Assembly: GCF_026410085.1 (NCBI RefSeq)
Contig: NZ_CP112866.1
Span: 2,418,001 to 2,482,000, forward strand
DNA length: 64,000 nucleotides
Reading direction: 5' to 3'
Origin: Pseudomonas quebecensis
GTDB lineage: Bacteria; Pseudomonadota; Gammaproteobacteria; Pseudomonadales; Pseudomonadaceae
Below the pieces are notes generated by a model, which saw nothing but the letters and a program-made list of their open reading frames with translations, ran no database searches and had not been told where the DNA came from. A program made the position numbers and the translations under genes. Below, piece after piece: positions 8,028 through 15,673 of the stretch (its first letter is position 1; each line of letters opens with the position of its first letter).

Positions 8028-8070
8028 TCTCAGCTAACCGTCTTAATGGCGGCTAGTTGAGATGTTTTTT
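8028..8070. terminator. Terminator between methyltransferase and AlbA_2 gene
   Basis: A 13-bp stem with one mismatch and one wobble (TCTCAGCTAACCG at 8028-8040, CGGCTAGTTGAGA at 8050-8062) is followed by TGTTTTTT at 8063-8070. The T-tract serves the plus-strand methyltransferase. Confidence 0.65.
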
Positions 8071-8092
8071 GAGTTCGCAGGGCGGTTGACAA

Positions 8093-9487
8093 TTATCTAT
8101 AACTTTGCCGAATAGCTTGAACTTCCATCGCTCGCTTACTAGCCTCGCTTAGGGCTAAGGAAAGAAAACCATCTTCTTCGGTGTGTTTAGCTAATATCAT
8201 ATTCAAAATCGGAATTCCATAAGCGTCTGCTATCGGCGCGAATGAAAATAATGTTTGAATTATGATTTCTGAGTTGTTGCTTTCTCCATTTGAATGATCT
8301 TCGACGTGGGCGAACGTCTCGGGGTGGTATCCAGGAGGTGCCGTCACATTACTTGTAAGGCACATTGGGATACCATTTTTATCAATATTTTTAATGAAGT
8401 GAGGAACATCCAGGAACGGTATTGTTCTCCATACATTCAAAAGTTTTATTTTTAGGTGAAAATCTAAAGGCCATCCAGCTTTTTTTTGTAGAGCTCTTTG
8501 AGCTTCCACGATACCAAATAGCACATGGTGCAGATGGTTTAGGTCTACAACAGAAGTGGTTTCTATTTTTGTTGATTCTAGTTTTTCGACGAAAGGAGCG
8601 GTTTGTTTATATCCATGCAAGAAAGCACGGATGTCGTGAATGTTTCCGTTACACCAGTTCAAGGGGATTGTGATGTCGCTAGTTAGGTCGCTTTGCAAAT
8701 CCCAAGTGATGCTCAAATTTGTCGGGTTGTTATCTTTACACTGCCTGGCGATGATTCCGCCTGCTCTTGGATAGATGGTATCGAAAGGTAGGCAAATAGC
8801 CCTGCCTGTCACAGCGCCGAGTATCTCCTTTACACTGTCCAGATTAAAAGTGAAGTCTGATCGAGGTAATTCCCAGAGATTTGGCTTTATCATTATCCTT
8901 AAAAAAGGGGAGTTGGATTCCCCTTTAGAGAATTCAGGGTCATTATCATGCCATTTTTTATAGTGACCTATTGTGGTCTTTGATCTGTCAAATAGTTTTT
9001 CTACCATGTACCTATCAGTTTCTGGTACGGGTTCTGATCCATCTGCAACTCGGCGGTAAATGTATCCTCCGCTGTGTACGTGTGGTGCCTCGATACTTTG
9101 CGGTACGACTAGGCAAACTATGGCGCGGTCAGGCTTTAAGCCAATAGCTTCGCAAGGGCCATATAAAGTTTTTGTTTCGAAATGGCAGGCAGGACTCATA
9201 TTGGCGACTGCTTGTCTTATTTTCTGCAGTGCTGCATCTAATTCTGAATTTTCGATTCCGATAAATTCCCCTGCTACGGAATTTTCTTTGGAATGCTCTT
9301 TTATTCCGTAAAAAATCCAGCCGCCATAGCTGTTCGCAAACGCGGAAATTGATTTTGCAATGGCCGTGGATTTAGATATTGCTTGTTTGTATTCGACGTA
9401 CCAACCTTCATTTACATCTCTCAGTGCTAATAGATCTTCGGTTTTAATGTCGTTAAAACTTTTTGTAAATGGTGAGTAGTGTTTCAT
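8093..9487 (-). CDS. AlbA_2/Schlafen-type (divergent AAA-4) domain protein
   Basis: A 464-residue protein starting MKHYSPFTKSF; AAAAGGATT upstream supports this ATG over one six codons earlier that lacks a Shine-Dalgarno. Residues about 24-135 form an AlbA_2/Schlafen-like module: EGWYVEYKQAIS, AIAKSISAFANSYGGWIFYGI and, further on, GGYIYRRVADGSEPV. This fold occurs in nucleic-acid-binding proteins and in several phage-defence genes. The remaining 300 residues are not recognised. The gene is AT-rich compared with its neighbours and stands alone on the minus strand within the phage cargo zone, which suggests recent acquisition. A defence role is inference only. Confidence 0.6.
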   Translation of the reverse strand: MKHYSPFTKSFNDIKTEDLLALRDVNEGWYVEYKQAISKSTAIAKSISAFANSYGGWIFYGIKEHSKENSVAGEFIGIENSELDAALQKIRQAVANMSPACHFETKTLYGPCEAIGLKPDRAIVCLVVPQSIEAPHVHSGGYIYRRVADGSEPVPETDRYMVEKLFDRSKTTIGHYKKWHDNDPEFSKGESNSPFLRIMIKPNLWELPRSDFTFNLDSVKEILGAVTGRAICLPFDTIYPRAGGIIARQCKDNNPTNLSITWDLQSDLTSDITIPLNWCNGNIHDIRAFLHGYKQTAPFVEKLESTKIETTSVVDLNHLHHVLFGIVEAQRALQKKAGWPLDFHLKIKLLNVWRTIPFLDVPHFIKNIDKNGIPMCLTSNVTAPPGYHPETFAHVEDHSNGESNNSEIIIQTLFSFAPIADAYGIPILNMILAKHTEEDGFLSLALSEASKRAMEVQAIRQSYR

Positions 9488-9683
9488 ACAGGTAATCCTT
9501 TTCATCTTTGAGATGACGGGAACTGCTTCCGACGGGGAGTCTGAAGCATGATAAGAACTCTTTCAGGGCAGAGTTTATCGAATGATGTTGACTTCTCTAC
9601 GCTGGGGCAGGCATCTAGGCTGTGACCTACAAAGTATAGTTGGTGATCATGAACTGGGAGCGAAACGCCTTCTATGGCCTGTT

Positions 9684-10364
9684 TTATCCCACCGGCTGTA
9701 TCAAGCCCGCGCCTGTGCTCTTCACGTTGCCCACAGCGACGGCGACCTTGAACCATTCAAATGCCTCGGCCGGCTCGCCTTGATGCAGCACTATCTGCTC
9801 GGCACGTTCTTTGGGCGTTGCCGGGTCCAGCCATTCACGGGCCAGGTCCGGGGTCAACACCACGGGCCTTCGGTCGTGAATATCCACCATGCCGCCGGCG
9901 CTGTTGGCGGTAATGATTACAAAGCCATCATGCTCCCCAGGTCCTTCATCGGAGTCAGGCAACTGGCCGATGGATGCACATAGCACCGGTGCGCCGTCTT
10001 GTCTACGGATCAGGTAGGGCTGTTTTTTCGGCCCGCCTTCGTCCACCCATTCAAACCAGTTATCTATAGGCGCGATGGCGCGGTGCGGCCAGATCGCCCG
10101 GTAAAAAGGTCCGTGCGCGACCTTTTCGACTCTGGCATTGATTGGCGCGGCTCGGTCCTTTGCCCAATGTGGTCGCCACCCCCAGCGCACCGGATCGGCG
10201 CGAAGAAGGTCGCCCTGCAGGTGCAACAGAGCAACCTGGGTGGTTGGAGCAACGTTGTAACGATCAAGCGGCAGCTCACCCACGGAATTAGCCAGGGCAT
10301 TAGGCATGCTCAATGCCGCAACGAAGTCATGAATGCCGCTGTATTGCGAGAGTCTTCCACACAT
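9684..10364 (-). CDS. SRAP family protein (YedK/HMCES-like abasic-site shield)
   Basis: A 226-residue SOS-response-associated peptidase family protein. It begins MCGRLSQYSG with the invariant Cys2, followed by YNVAPTTQV (Asn37), PINARVEKV, WFEWVDEGG (Glu, about residue 104) and VDIHDRRPVVL (His, about 160), the full set of residues that lets YedK/HMCES form a thiazolidine cross-link with abasic sites in single-stranded DNA. GGAG six bases upstream supports the start. Carriage on a prophage next to an SOS-controlled gene fits protection of phage DNA during induction (inference). About 200 bp between it and the AlbA_2 gene hold nothing recognisable. Confidence 0.9.
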   Translation of the reverse strand: MCGRLSQYSGIHDFVAALSMPNALANSVGELPLDRYNVAPTTQVALLHLQGDLLRADPVRWGWRPHWAKDRAAPINARVEKVAHGPFYRAIWPHRAIAPIDNWFEWVDEGGPKKQPYLIRRQDGAPVLCASIGQLPDSDEGPGEHDGFVIITANSAGGMVDIHDRRPVVLTPDLAREWLDPATPKERAEQIVLHQGEPAEAFEWFKVAVAVGNVKSTGAGLIQPVG

Positions 10365-10446
10365 GACGGTCTCCGCTCGTCGGCCCTGATGAACAGCCGC
10401 GCGCCGGCCATCTCTACCGAGTAGACACTAGCGCCGGAGATTTGTC

Positions 10447-10656
10447 ATGACTACCGATATACAGCAGGTCAACGAGATGGAAGCGTGGCATGCACTGCTG
10501 AACGATTCGGAATTTGAAGCCGGCTCACCAGAATATCGTTATGAAACGCGCCTGGCCCTTGCTGACAATATGCTTGAGCGCAGGGTGATTGATTGCGCTG
10601 AATGGCGAGAGCTGGTCGAGGAGGCCGTTGCTGGTTATGCGGGCGACGTCGGCTGA
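10447..10656 (+). CDS. Small protein sharing a domain with the LexA-controlled neighbour
   Basis: A 69-residue acidic protein with GGAG seven bases before its ATG. Its pattern W-HALLND..(G)SPE-YRYETR...ML-RRVID..E aligns with residues 14-66 of the protein encoded at 10,635-11,360 (WRRILDD...NPEAYR...MLEAGVID..E..E), so the two convergent genes carry related domains. They overlap by 22 bp at their 3' ends. No function is known to me. It is transcribed divergently from the SRAP gene across an 82-bp gap. Confidence 0.6.
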   Translation: MTTDIQQVNEMEAWHALLNDSEFEAGSPEYRYETRLALADNMLERRVIDCAEWRELVEEAVAGYAGDVG

Positions 10657-11360
10657 GTGCCAGCTGTGTTGACGAAGCCGTTGCCTGCGCAGGTGCTGCA
10701 ATTCTCACGTTGTCCGAAACGGTCCAGGCAGGCACCGCACTTGGTGAACTGGGCAGAGAGGAGTAGGGGGCGGGCCTTTCGATAGCTCTCAAAATCGCGG
10801 CTTTCCAAGGCGACCTGTGCGCAATCTACCAGCGCACGATAGGTATCGGCATCGCAGATGATTGGGTAGACCTTCCCATAGATAAACTGCGCGGTCTGTA
10901 CCAAATCGTACAGCTCACCAGATGGCGCGGTAAGCACCAGCCCATTTATCGCCCAAGCCTGGTTGTCGCTCCGAAACACCAAACGCAAGGCAGTCTTATC
11001 GCGAAATACCTTTCCATCAAACCCATCAGCACCTGGACCGATGGATGAGTAATAGGTGTTGCTTCGGATGTACCCGACGCACTCCGATGTCGCTCGTCGA
11101 ATGACGTCATAGTAGCCGCCATACGTGTACCCCGCAGGTGTGGTGACCAGCTCTTCAACCGCATGCCAATAAGCCGCGTCGGCCAGCTCATCCATCTCAA
11201 ATTGCTCCATCTCATCAATGACCCCAGCCTCCAACATGTCACGAGTCTCCCACCGGCACATCATTCGATAAGCCTCGGGGTTATCCATCCGGGACGCGTT
11301 GTCGTCGAGGATTCTTCGCCATTTGGCGAGCCATTCCTTTTTGAGTTCTGGAGGAAGCAT
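10635..11360 (-). CDS. SOS-controlled zinc-finger protein of unknown function
   Basis: A 241-residue protein. Residues 14-66 match the small protein encoded opposite. A middle part contains aromatic-rich segments (TPAGYTYGGYYDVIRR, NTYYSSIGPG). The C-terminus has a four-cysteine zinc finger, CGACLDRFG...CSTCAGNGF, whose second half has the DnaJ-type CxxCxGxG form. The start codon lies only 19 bp from a LexA box (11,380-11,399), so it is expected to be derepressed by DNA damage with a very short or no leader; no good Shine-Dalgarno is visible. It may work during prophage induction. The family is not recognised beyond being phage-associated. Confidence 0.7.
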   Translation of the reverse strand: MLPPELKKEWLAKWRRILDDNASRMDNPEAYRMMCRWETRDMLEAGVIDEMEQFEMDELADAAYWHAVEELVTTPAGYTYGGYYDVIRRATSECVGYIRSNTYYSSIGPGADGFDGKVFRDKTALRLVFRSDNQAWAINGLVLTAPSGELYDLVQTAQFIYGKVYPIICDADTYRALVDCAQVALESRDFESYRKARPLLLSAQFTKCGACLDRFGQRENCSTCAGNGFVNTAGTQPTSPA

Positions 11361-11379
11361 GTGAGTGACTGCTTATTTT

Positions 11380-11399
11380 TACTGTATGTGCATACAGTA
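11380..11399 (-). promoter_or_regulatory. LexA (SOS) box
   Basis: TACTGTAT-GTGC-ATACAGTA: eight-base arms are exact inverted repeats with CTG/CAG ends, matching the classic LexA operator (CTGTATATAnATACAG type). It overlaps the expected promoter of the minus-strand gene starting at 11,360. No divergent gene starts to its right. Confidence 0.85.
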
Positions 11400-11671
11400 A
11401 TCGAGGATTGCCATCGATGCGATTTGAGGCGACGAGCTGTAGGGGGGGGCTGAAGGAGAGCCGGGGCATCGACATGCCACAAATGGGCTAGTGACGTGCT
11501 ACAGGCCGTGGGTCCCTGGGCCTACACCTGCCTCCCCCACCTCGAACTGCGGGCTAAATAGGGCATTTTTTCTGCACTTCTGCGGCCCACTTGCGGTAGC
11601 ATTCCGCGCAGAAGCGCATTGTTGGTATGGCTTACTGCAAATCAAAAAATGCTATTTTTAAAAATTACGAG
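11400..11671. other. Gap of about 270 bp without a clear gene
   Basis: The stretch holds a run of nine G residues near 11,441 and an AT-rich end. A 21-codon minus-strand frame (11,554-11,619) with three cysteines (MRFCAECYRKW...) has no ribosome-binding site and is not counted as a gene. Confidence 0.5.
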
Positions 11672-11887
11672 CTAAATAAGGTCCTGTCCTTTAAGTCGCG
11701 CGAGGCCTTGTTTGATGTGCCCTGAGTTTTCGCCGATCGTGAAAAGCGCACCCCTTAAGTTCTCGACCGCAACTGAGGCACCTTGCTGTTCAGCCCAAAA
11801 TGCGAGTTCCATTATTGCCGCTTCCAACGCCAGCTGGTTTTCGTAAAACCTTTCGATCAAATCTGCCAATGAGTATTCGCTTGCCAT
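11672..11887 (-). CDS. Small conserved-looking hypothetical protein
   Basis: A 71-residue, largely helical protein (MASEYSLADLIERFYENQLA, GALFTIGENSGHIKQGLARL). ATAAGGAGG directly upstream of the ATG at 11,887 is a strong ribosome-binding site and fixes the start over one eight codons earlier. I recall similar short proteins in Pseudomonas phage-related regions but cannot name a family. The leader contains a small hairpin, TGCAGC-ATA-GCTGCA, at about 11,922-11,936 that could be an operator. Confidence 0.6.
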   Translation of the reverse strand: MASEYSLADLIERFYENQLALEAAIMELAFWAEQQGASVAVENLRGALFTIGENSGHIKQGLARLKGQDLI

Positions 11888-12028
11888 GGCAGCCTCCTTA
11901 TTTGAAAACAATGCAGCATAGCTGCATTTTCAGATGGTGATCACCGAACTTAAAACTAATTGAAAAGATTGCGTTACTAATTTGCGACGTCGTATACCAT
12001 CTTTGTTTTCTTTCCTGCGCTGTTTTCA

Positions 12029-13456
12029 TTATTTTTTTATTTCCATAATGAGGCCGGCTCGTGTGTAAATTTGTGAGTATTTGTATGAATGGCGACCATT
12101 AAAAATGAAGGCTTTGATTATATCGATTTCAACTCCTATTTCCTTGAGGACGACAGCGTGATATAAAAATTCCAATGCGCCTGATTTTTCATTCAAAGCT
12201 TGAATCATATCCTCGTATATAGGAAATGTTCTTTGCCCGCCAAAGTGTGACAGATCATTGCGCAGATCTGCACAAGTTTTACAAAAGGCTTCAAGGGATT
12301 TTGTTTCGAAGTTTATTTCAAGAGAGTTTATTGTTTCTTTGAGTCTCTGTTGTAATGAAGGTTCGTGCGCATTTTGAAGTCTTTCCTTTAACCATTTGCG
12401 ATCTTTGGTTTTTATAATATTGGATATGATTCTATCGATCTTTTCTTTGAACTCGACAGACTGTAAAGCATCCGGGTTTTTTAAACGATGAAGTACTTCC
12501 AAACCCCAAATAAAATTTGCGAATTTATGCTCAAGATGCAATGAGCTACTTTTAAGGGTTCCTGTAAAAAGCTGGAGTCCGGAGCCTAGCCTGCTTTGCG
12601 CGTCGTCCCAAGACTGTAATAAAGAACCAAAGGTTTCTGATACCTGCGGGAAGTCAACCCAACATTCATGAAGTTTGGGAGGAGGGGATGAATTTCTAGT
12701 TGAGCCAAAGAAATATTGATATCTACTTCGGGATTTGCCTCGTCCAATATGTATCCATGGCCATTCGAGAGACCTGCTGCTGCCCGAGAGTAAGGTTAGC
12801 AAGTCGGATATTAACGAAACCTTGTCTTGTAAGTCATCAATACTGATATCTTTATTAAATAAATAGTCTAGTTCGGCATGTTCTTCTATGGTAAGAGTTC
12901 GCAGGCGTTTTGCGCTGAATGTGTCGCCCTGTAAGAAAAAATTAATCTTTACCTTTGCATTTTTTAAGTCATAAGAATGCGCCTTTATTAGATTGGCTTT
13001 CGCAGTGATGCCAACCTTGGTTCGTGTCGAGCTTATATTGCCAAGTCTTAGCCAGTCTTCAAAGCCTTTTAAATTAACAGAAAAACCGCTGGCGGAAAGA
13101 TTTTGTTTGTATTCGATTCGATTTCTTCCTACCAGCGCTCTCCAAGCTCTGAAATTTTGATGCGAAATGCCGCTGGCGGAAGAACGTCCACCATCATGTT
13201 CAATATCTAATAACAGTACACTGTTATTGCTTGCCTTTAAGATTCCCTGTATGGCTTTTCCATTCGGCGGGGAGGGCGCAAGCAGGGTGGCGAGCTGGTG
13301 ATCGTCTTCATCTAAAAAACCAAGAAGTTCAAGAGTCACTATTCCGTTATCGGAAATTTCTAAATAGCCCGGTACAGCTTTCTCCGGCGCAAAATGTTCA
13401 TCTGGAACCTTCTCCGTACTCCACCAAAAATAACCGTGCTCCTGAACAACAGCCAT
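12029..13456 (-). CDS. ApeA-like HEPN protein (predicted phage defence)
   Basis: A 475-residue protein. The N-terminus (HGYFWWSTEKVPDEHFAPEKAVPGYLEISDNGIVTLELLG) has the WW...PG.L...G...LEL pattern of the ApeA N-terminal domain. The C-terminal third is helical and contains CADLRNDLSHFGG (Arg399-His404), the R-x4-H catalytic motif of HEPN ribonucleases. ApeA proteins are single-gene anti-phage systems thought to cleave RNA and stop growth on infection (established family knowledge). The gene is AT-rich, has AGGAGCG before its ATG, stands alone, and lies in the prophage cargo zone near the attachment site. The main uncertainty is that the family is assigned from motifs only. Confidence 0.75.
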   Translation of the reverse strand: MAVVQEHGYFWWSTEKVPDEHFAPEKAVPGYLEISDNGIVTLELLGFLDEDDHQLATLLAPSPPNGKAIQGILKASNNSVLLLDIEHDGGRSSASGISHQNFRAWRALVGRNRIEYKQNLSASGFSVNLKGFEDWLRLGNISSTRTKVGITAKANLIKAHSYDLKNAKVKINFFLQGDTFSAKRLRTLTIEEHAELDYLFNKDISIDDLQDKVSLISDLLTLLSGSSRSLEWPWIHIGRGKSRSRYQYFFGSTRNSSPPPKLHECWVDFPQVSETFGSLLQSWDDAQSRLGSGLQLFTGTLKSSSLHLEHKFANFIWGLEVLHRLKNPDALQSVEFKEKIDRIISNIIKTKDRKWLKERLQNAHEPSLQQRLKETINSLEINFETKSLEAFCKTCADLRNDLSHFGGQRTFPIYEDMIQALNEKSGALEFLYHAVVLKEIGVEIDIIKAFIFNGRHSYKYSQIYTRAGLIMEIKK

Positions 13457-14109
13457 GGTCGCTCCTTTCTATGTCGTTTCATCTTGATGGAAATCAATCA
13501 TAGTAGTTGAAATGCTTGGATTCGCCACAGCTAGCAAGATAGCCGTGGCGGCTTCGGGACGAAGTTAGGACTGGGCGATACGAGCCTGGTGTGGGGACCA
13601 TTACCGCGCTCTAGCCCTCGTGCCATATGGCATTAGGATTTAAGCGTTCCTATCTATCATCGGACGAATCGTTTCTGAGAAGCATTGAGCGCCGAGCGTG
13701 GGGCAAAAATGGGGCAATCTGTATGCCCATCTATGCCATTCAATGCCAATTATGCGTTTATGCAACACGGTGCAATCTCGCGTTGCACCCAGCAAGTACG
13801 GGTCCATCGCCCAAATCCCCCCACATACTCCTACACAATCGGGGTGTGGCTAAAACAACCAGTTCTGAGCGAGCCTCGGCAGCGATCGGGGTTAATTGAG
13901 CTTGACAATACTTTTTAGATCTTTTAGCGTGTCAAACAGCCGGACTGGTCTCGTTCGGCGCTGCTGGCCTTGCGCGAATTCTTAGGATACGAGACCAACC
14001 TGCTTTAGTCGCGACAACCATTCTTTTGATACGAAACTTGACCCTAGTCAGGTGCACCACGGCCCGCCAGCTGCTGTATGAACTTTGTGCCCCTGTATGA
14101 GGTGTTTAT
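13457..14109. other. 650-bp intergenic stretch rich in inverted repeats
   Basis: No convincing gene is seen. It holds three inverted repeats: CGCCACAGCTA/TAGCCGTGGCG (13,523-13,550, one mismatch, six-base loop), GGTGCAA/TTGCACC (13,769-13,789, perfect, seven-base loop) and GGTCTCGT/ACGAGACC (13,947-13,996, perfect, 34-base spacer). A TTGACA-like hexamer lies near 13,901. These may be regulatory sites or a small RNA for the flanking cargo genes. Two open frames of 77-90 codons here have no ribosome-binding site or recognisable domain. Confidence 0.5.
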
Positions 14110-15525
14110 ATGGTTCGTATTCCCGTTACATTGGCCGATTTCGTTAATGGCCGCATCAAGAGCTCTGTTTCCAAGCTTCGTAAGCATCATCCCGATCAGC
14201 CTTTTAAACCGAAGCTGTCATTGGTGCAGCAAACCTTTGCTCAAATTTTGGGGTATGGTGGATTCGAAGATTTGCGGTCGCAGGCCGAACAAAATGGACC
14301 TATATATTCCGGCGAATCGCTGGCAATAGAGCAATTCATTGCGCCCATTTCACGGCGTATATCGCGTCACTGGAACGTGTCAGCCGAAAAAGCGGAGTGC
14401 GTTGCGGCCGACCTGGGCCTTATGCATCTTGACGCATTCCGCCCCTCAGCTCGCCCGGTTCAGCAACTGGCTTTGCGAGAAGATAGCGTGAGCCCGCCAG
14501 GGCACTCGCCAAACATTGGCGTAGCGACCAGGCCATTTTTTGATGCTGTACGCCAGGCTCCAGCGATGCCAGTGGCGCAGATGGCTGCGCTTCAGGAAGC
14601 AATGAAACCTACGGCGCATATGGCGCAGATAGGTGCGACTCTGCGAGCAATGAAACCTACGGCGCATATGGCGCAGATAGGTGCGACTCTGCGAGCAATG
14701 AAACCTACGGCGCATATGGCGCAGATAGGTGCGACCCTGGAAGCAATGAAACCTACAGCGCATATGGCGCAGATAGGTGCGACCCTGGAAGCAATGAAAC
14801 CTACAGCGCATATGGCGCAGATAGGTGCGACCCTGGAAGCAATGAAACCTACAGCGCATATGGCGCAGATAGGTGCGACCCTGGAAGCAATGAAACCTAC
14901 AGCGCATATGGCGCAGATAGGTGCGACCCTGGAAGCAATGAAACCTACAGCGCATATGGCGCAGATAGGTGCGACCCTGGAAGCAATGAAACCTACAGCG
15001 CATATGGCGCAGATAGGTGCGACTCTGGAAGCAATGAAAACTACGGCGCATATGGCGCAGATAGGTGCGACTCTGGAAGCAATGAAACCCACGGCGCAGA
15101 TGGCGCAGATGGCTGCGACCCTGGAAGCAATGAAGCCTACGGCGCAGATGGCGCAGATGGCTGCGACCCTGGAAGCAATGAAGCCTACGGCGCAGATGGC
15201 GCAGATGGCTGCGACCCTGGAAGCAATGAAGCCTACGGCGCAGATGGCGCAGATGGCTGCGATCCTGGAAGCAATGAAACCCACGGCGCAGATGGCGCAG
15301 ATGGCTGCGATCCTGGAAGCAATGAAACCCACGGCGCAGATGGCGCAGATGGCTGCGATCCTGGAAGCAATGAAACCCACGGCGCAGATGGCGCAGATGG
15401 CTGCGATCTTGGACGCAATGAAACCCACGGCGCAGATGGCGCAGATGGCTGCGACCCTGGAAGCAATGAAACCCACGGCGCAGATGCTGGCCATTCAGGA
15501 TGCACTGAAGTCCAGAGCCCCTTAA
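14110..15525 (+). CDS. Tandem 16-residue repeat protein, phage cargo, unknown function
   Basis: A 471-residue protein with GAGGT seven bases before its ATG. Residues 1 to about 150 form a non-repetitive head (MVRIPVTLADFVNGRIKSSV, KLSLVQQTFAQILGYGGFED), the QxFAxILGYxxFEDL part recalling a small helical module seen in plasmid and phage proteins (uncertain). Residues 165-452 are eighteen copies of a 16-residue unit: ten of the type MKPTAHMAQIGATL(E/R)A (one with KTT), then eight of the type MKPTAQMAQMAA(T/I)L(E/D)A. A degenerate copy lies before the array, and MKPTAQMLAIQDALKSRAP ends the protein. Each unit would be a short amphipathic helix broken by Pro, suggesting a solenoid or fibre. No signal peptide is seen. 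Function unknown. Confidence 0.8.
   Translation: MVRIPVTLADFVNGRIKSSVSKLRKHHPDQPFKPKLSLVQQTFAQILGYGGFEDLRSQAEQNGPIYSGESLAIEQFIAPISRRISRHWNVSAEKAECVAADLGLMHLDAFRPSARPVQQLALREDSVSPPGHSPNIGVATRPFFDAVRQAPAMPVAQMAALQEAMKPTAHMAQIGATLRAMKPTAHMAQIGATLRAMKPTAHMAQIGATLEAMKPTAHMAQIGATLEAMKPTAHMAQIGATLEAMKPTAHMAQIGATLEAMKPTAHMAQIGATLEAMKPTAHMAQIGATLEAMKPTAHMAQIGATLEAMKTTAHMAQIGATLEAMKPTAQMAQMAATLEAMKPTAQMAQMAATLEAMKPTAQMAQMAATLEAMKPTAQMAQMAAILEAMKPTAQMAQMAAILEAMKPTAQMAQMAAILEAMKPTAQMAQMAAILDAMKPTAQMAQMAATLEAMKPTAQMLAIQDALKSRAP
14602..15465 (+). repeat. 48-bp tandem repeat array, 18 units
   Basis: Eighteen contiguous 48-bp direct repeats starting at ATG 14,602 (14,602 + 48n). Units 1-10 have GCGCATATGGCGCAGATAGG; units 11-18 have GCGCAGATGGCGCAGATGGC. 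Within the first block, consecutive units from the third onward are almost or fully identical in DNA, pointing to recent unequal crossover or slippage. Because 48 is divisible by three, copy-number change keeps the gene in frame. Confidence 0.95.
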
Positions 15526-15532
15526 TTACTTT

Positions 15533-15664
15533 GCATAGGGGGAGAGTGGTCAAAATGATATAGACCATAGGAAGTCAAGGGATCAACCGGAAAGGCCAAT
15601 GTTTGTTAGCCTTAAGCGGCCTGTGGCGACTACAGAAAAGGTTCGAATCCCTATCCCTCTATGC
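15533..15664 (+). ncRNA. tRNA-like element (class II-like, divergent or decayed)
   Basis: The ends pair over 11 bp: GCATAGGGGGA (15,533-15,543) with TCCCTCTATGC (15,654-15,664), one G-T. A T-loop TTCGAAT flanked by GG and CC lies 13 bases before the 3' strand, as in tRNA. GAGTGGTCAAA after the 5' strand is the D-arm sequence usual in Tyr/Ser/Leu tRNAs. CTGTGG-CGA-CTACAG (about 15,621-15,635) could be a long variable arm and AAGGC/GCCTT an anticodon stem, but the loop is too long and the T-stem imperfect. At 132 bases it is too long for a normal tRNA and has no CCA. Either a pseudogene, an intron-bearing tRNA, or a tRNA mimic. Confidence 0.45.
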
Positions 15665-15673
15665 CGTTAATCG

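Noticed and set aside
11554..11619. 21-codon minus-strand frame with three cysteines
   Set aside because: No ribosome-binding site, very short, and no family; possible chance frame.
13627..13918. Two overlapping plus-strand frames of 77-90 codons
   Set aside because: No ribosome-binding site or recognisable domain, and they run through inverted repeats; treated as non-coding.
14602..15465. CRISPR-like direct repeats
   Set aside because: The units are contiguous with no unique spacers and lie inside one open gene; this is a protein-coding tandem repeat.
14592..15494. Long minus-strand frames (200-300 codons, cysteine/alanine-rich repeats) opposite the repeat gene
   Set aside because: A 48-bp unit without stops in a frame stays open in every copy; the products are artefacts of the repeat, with no ribosome-binding site.
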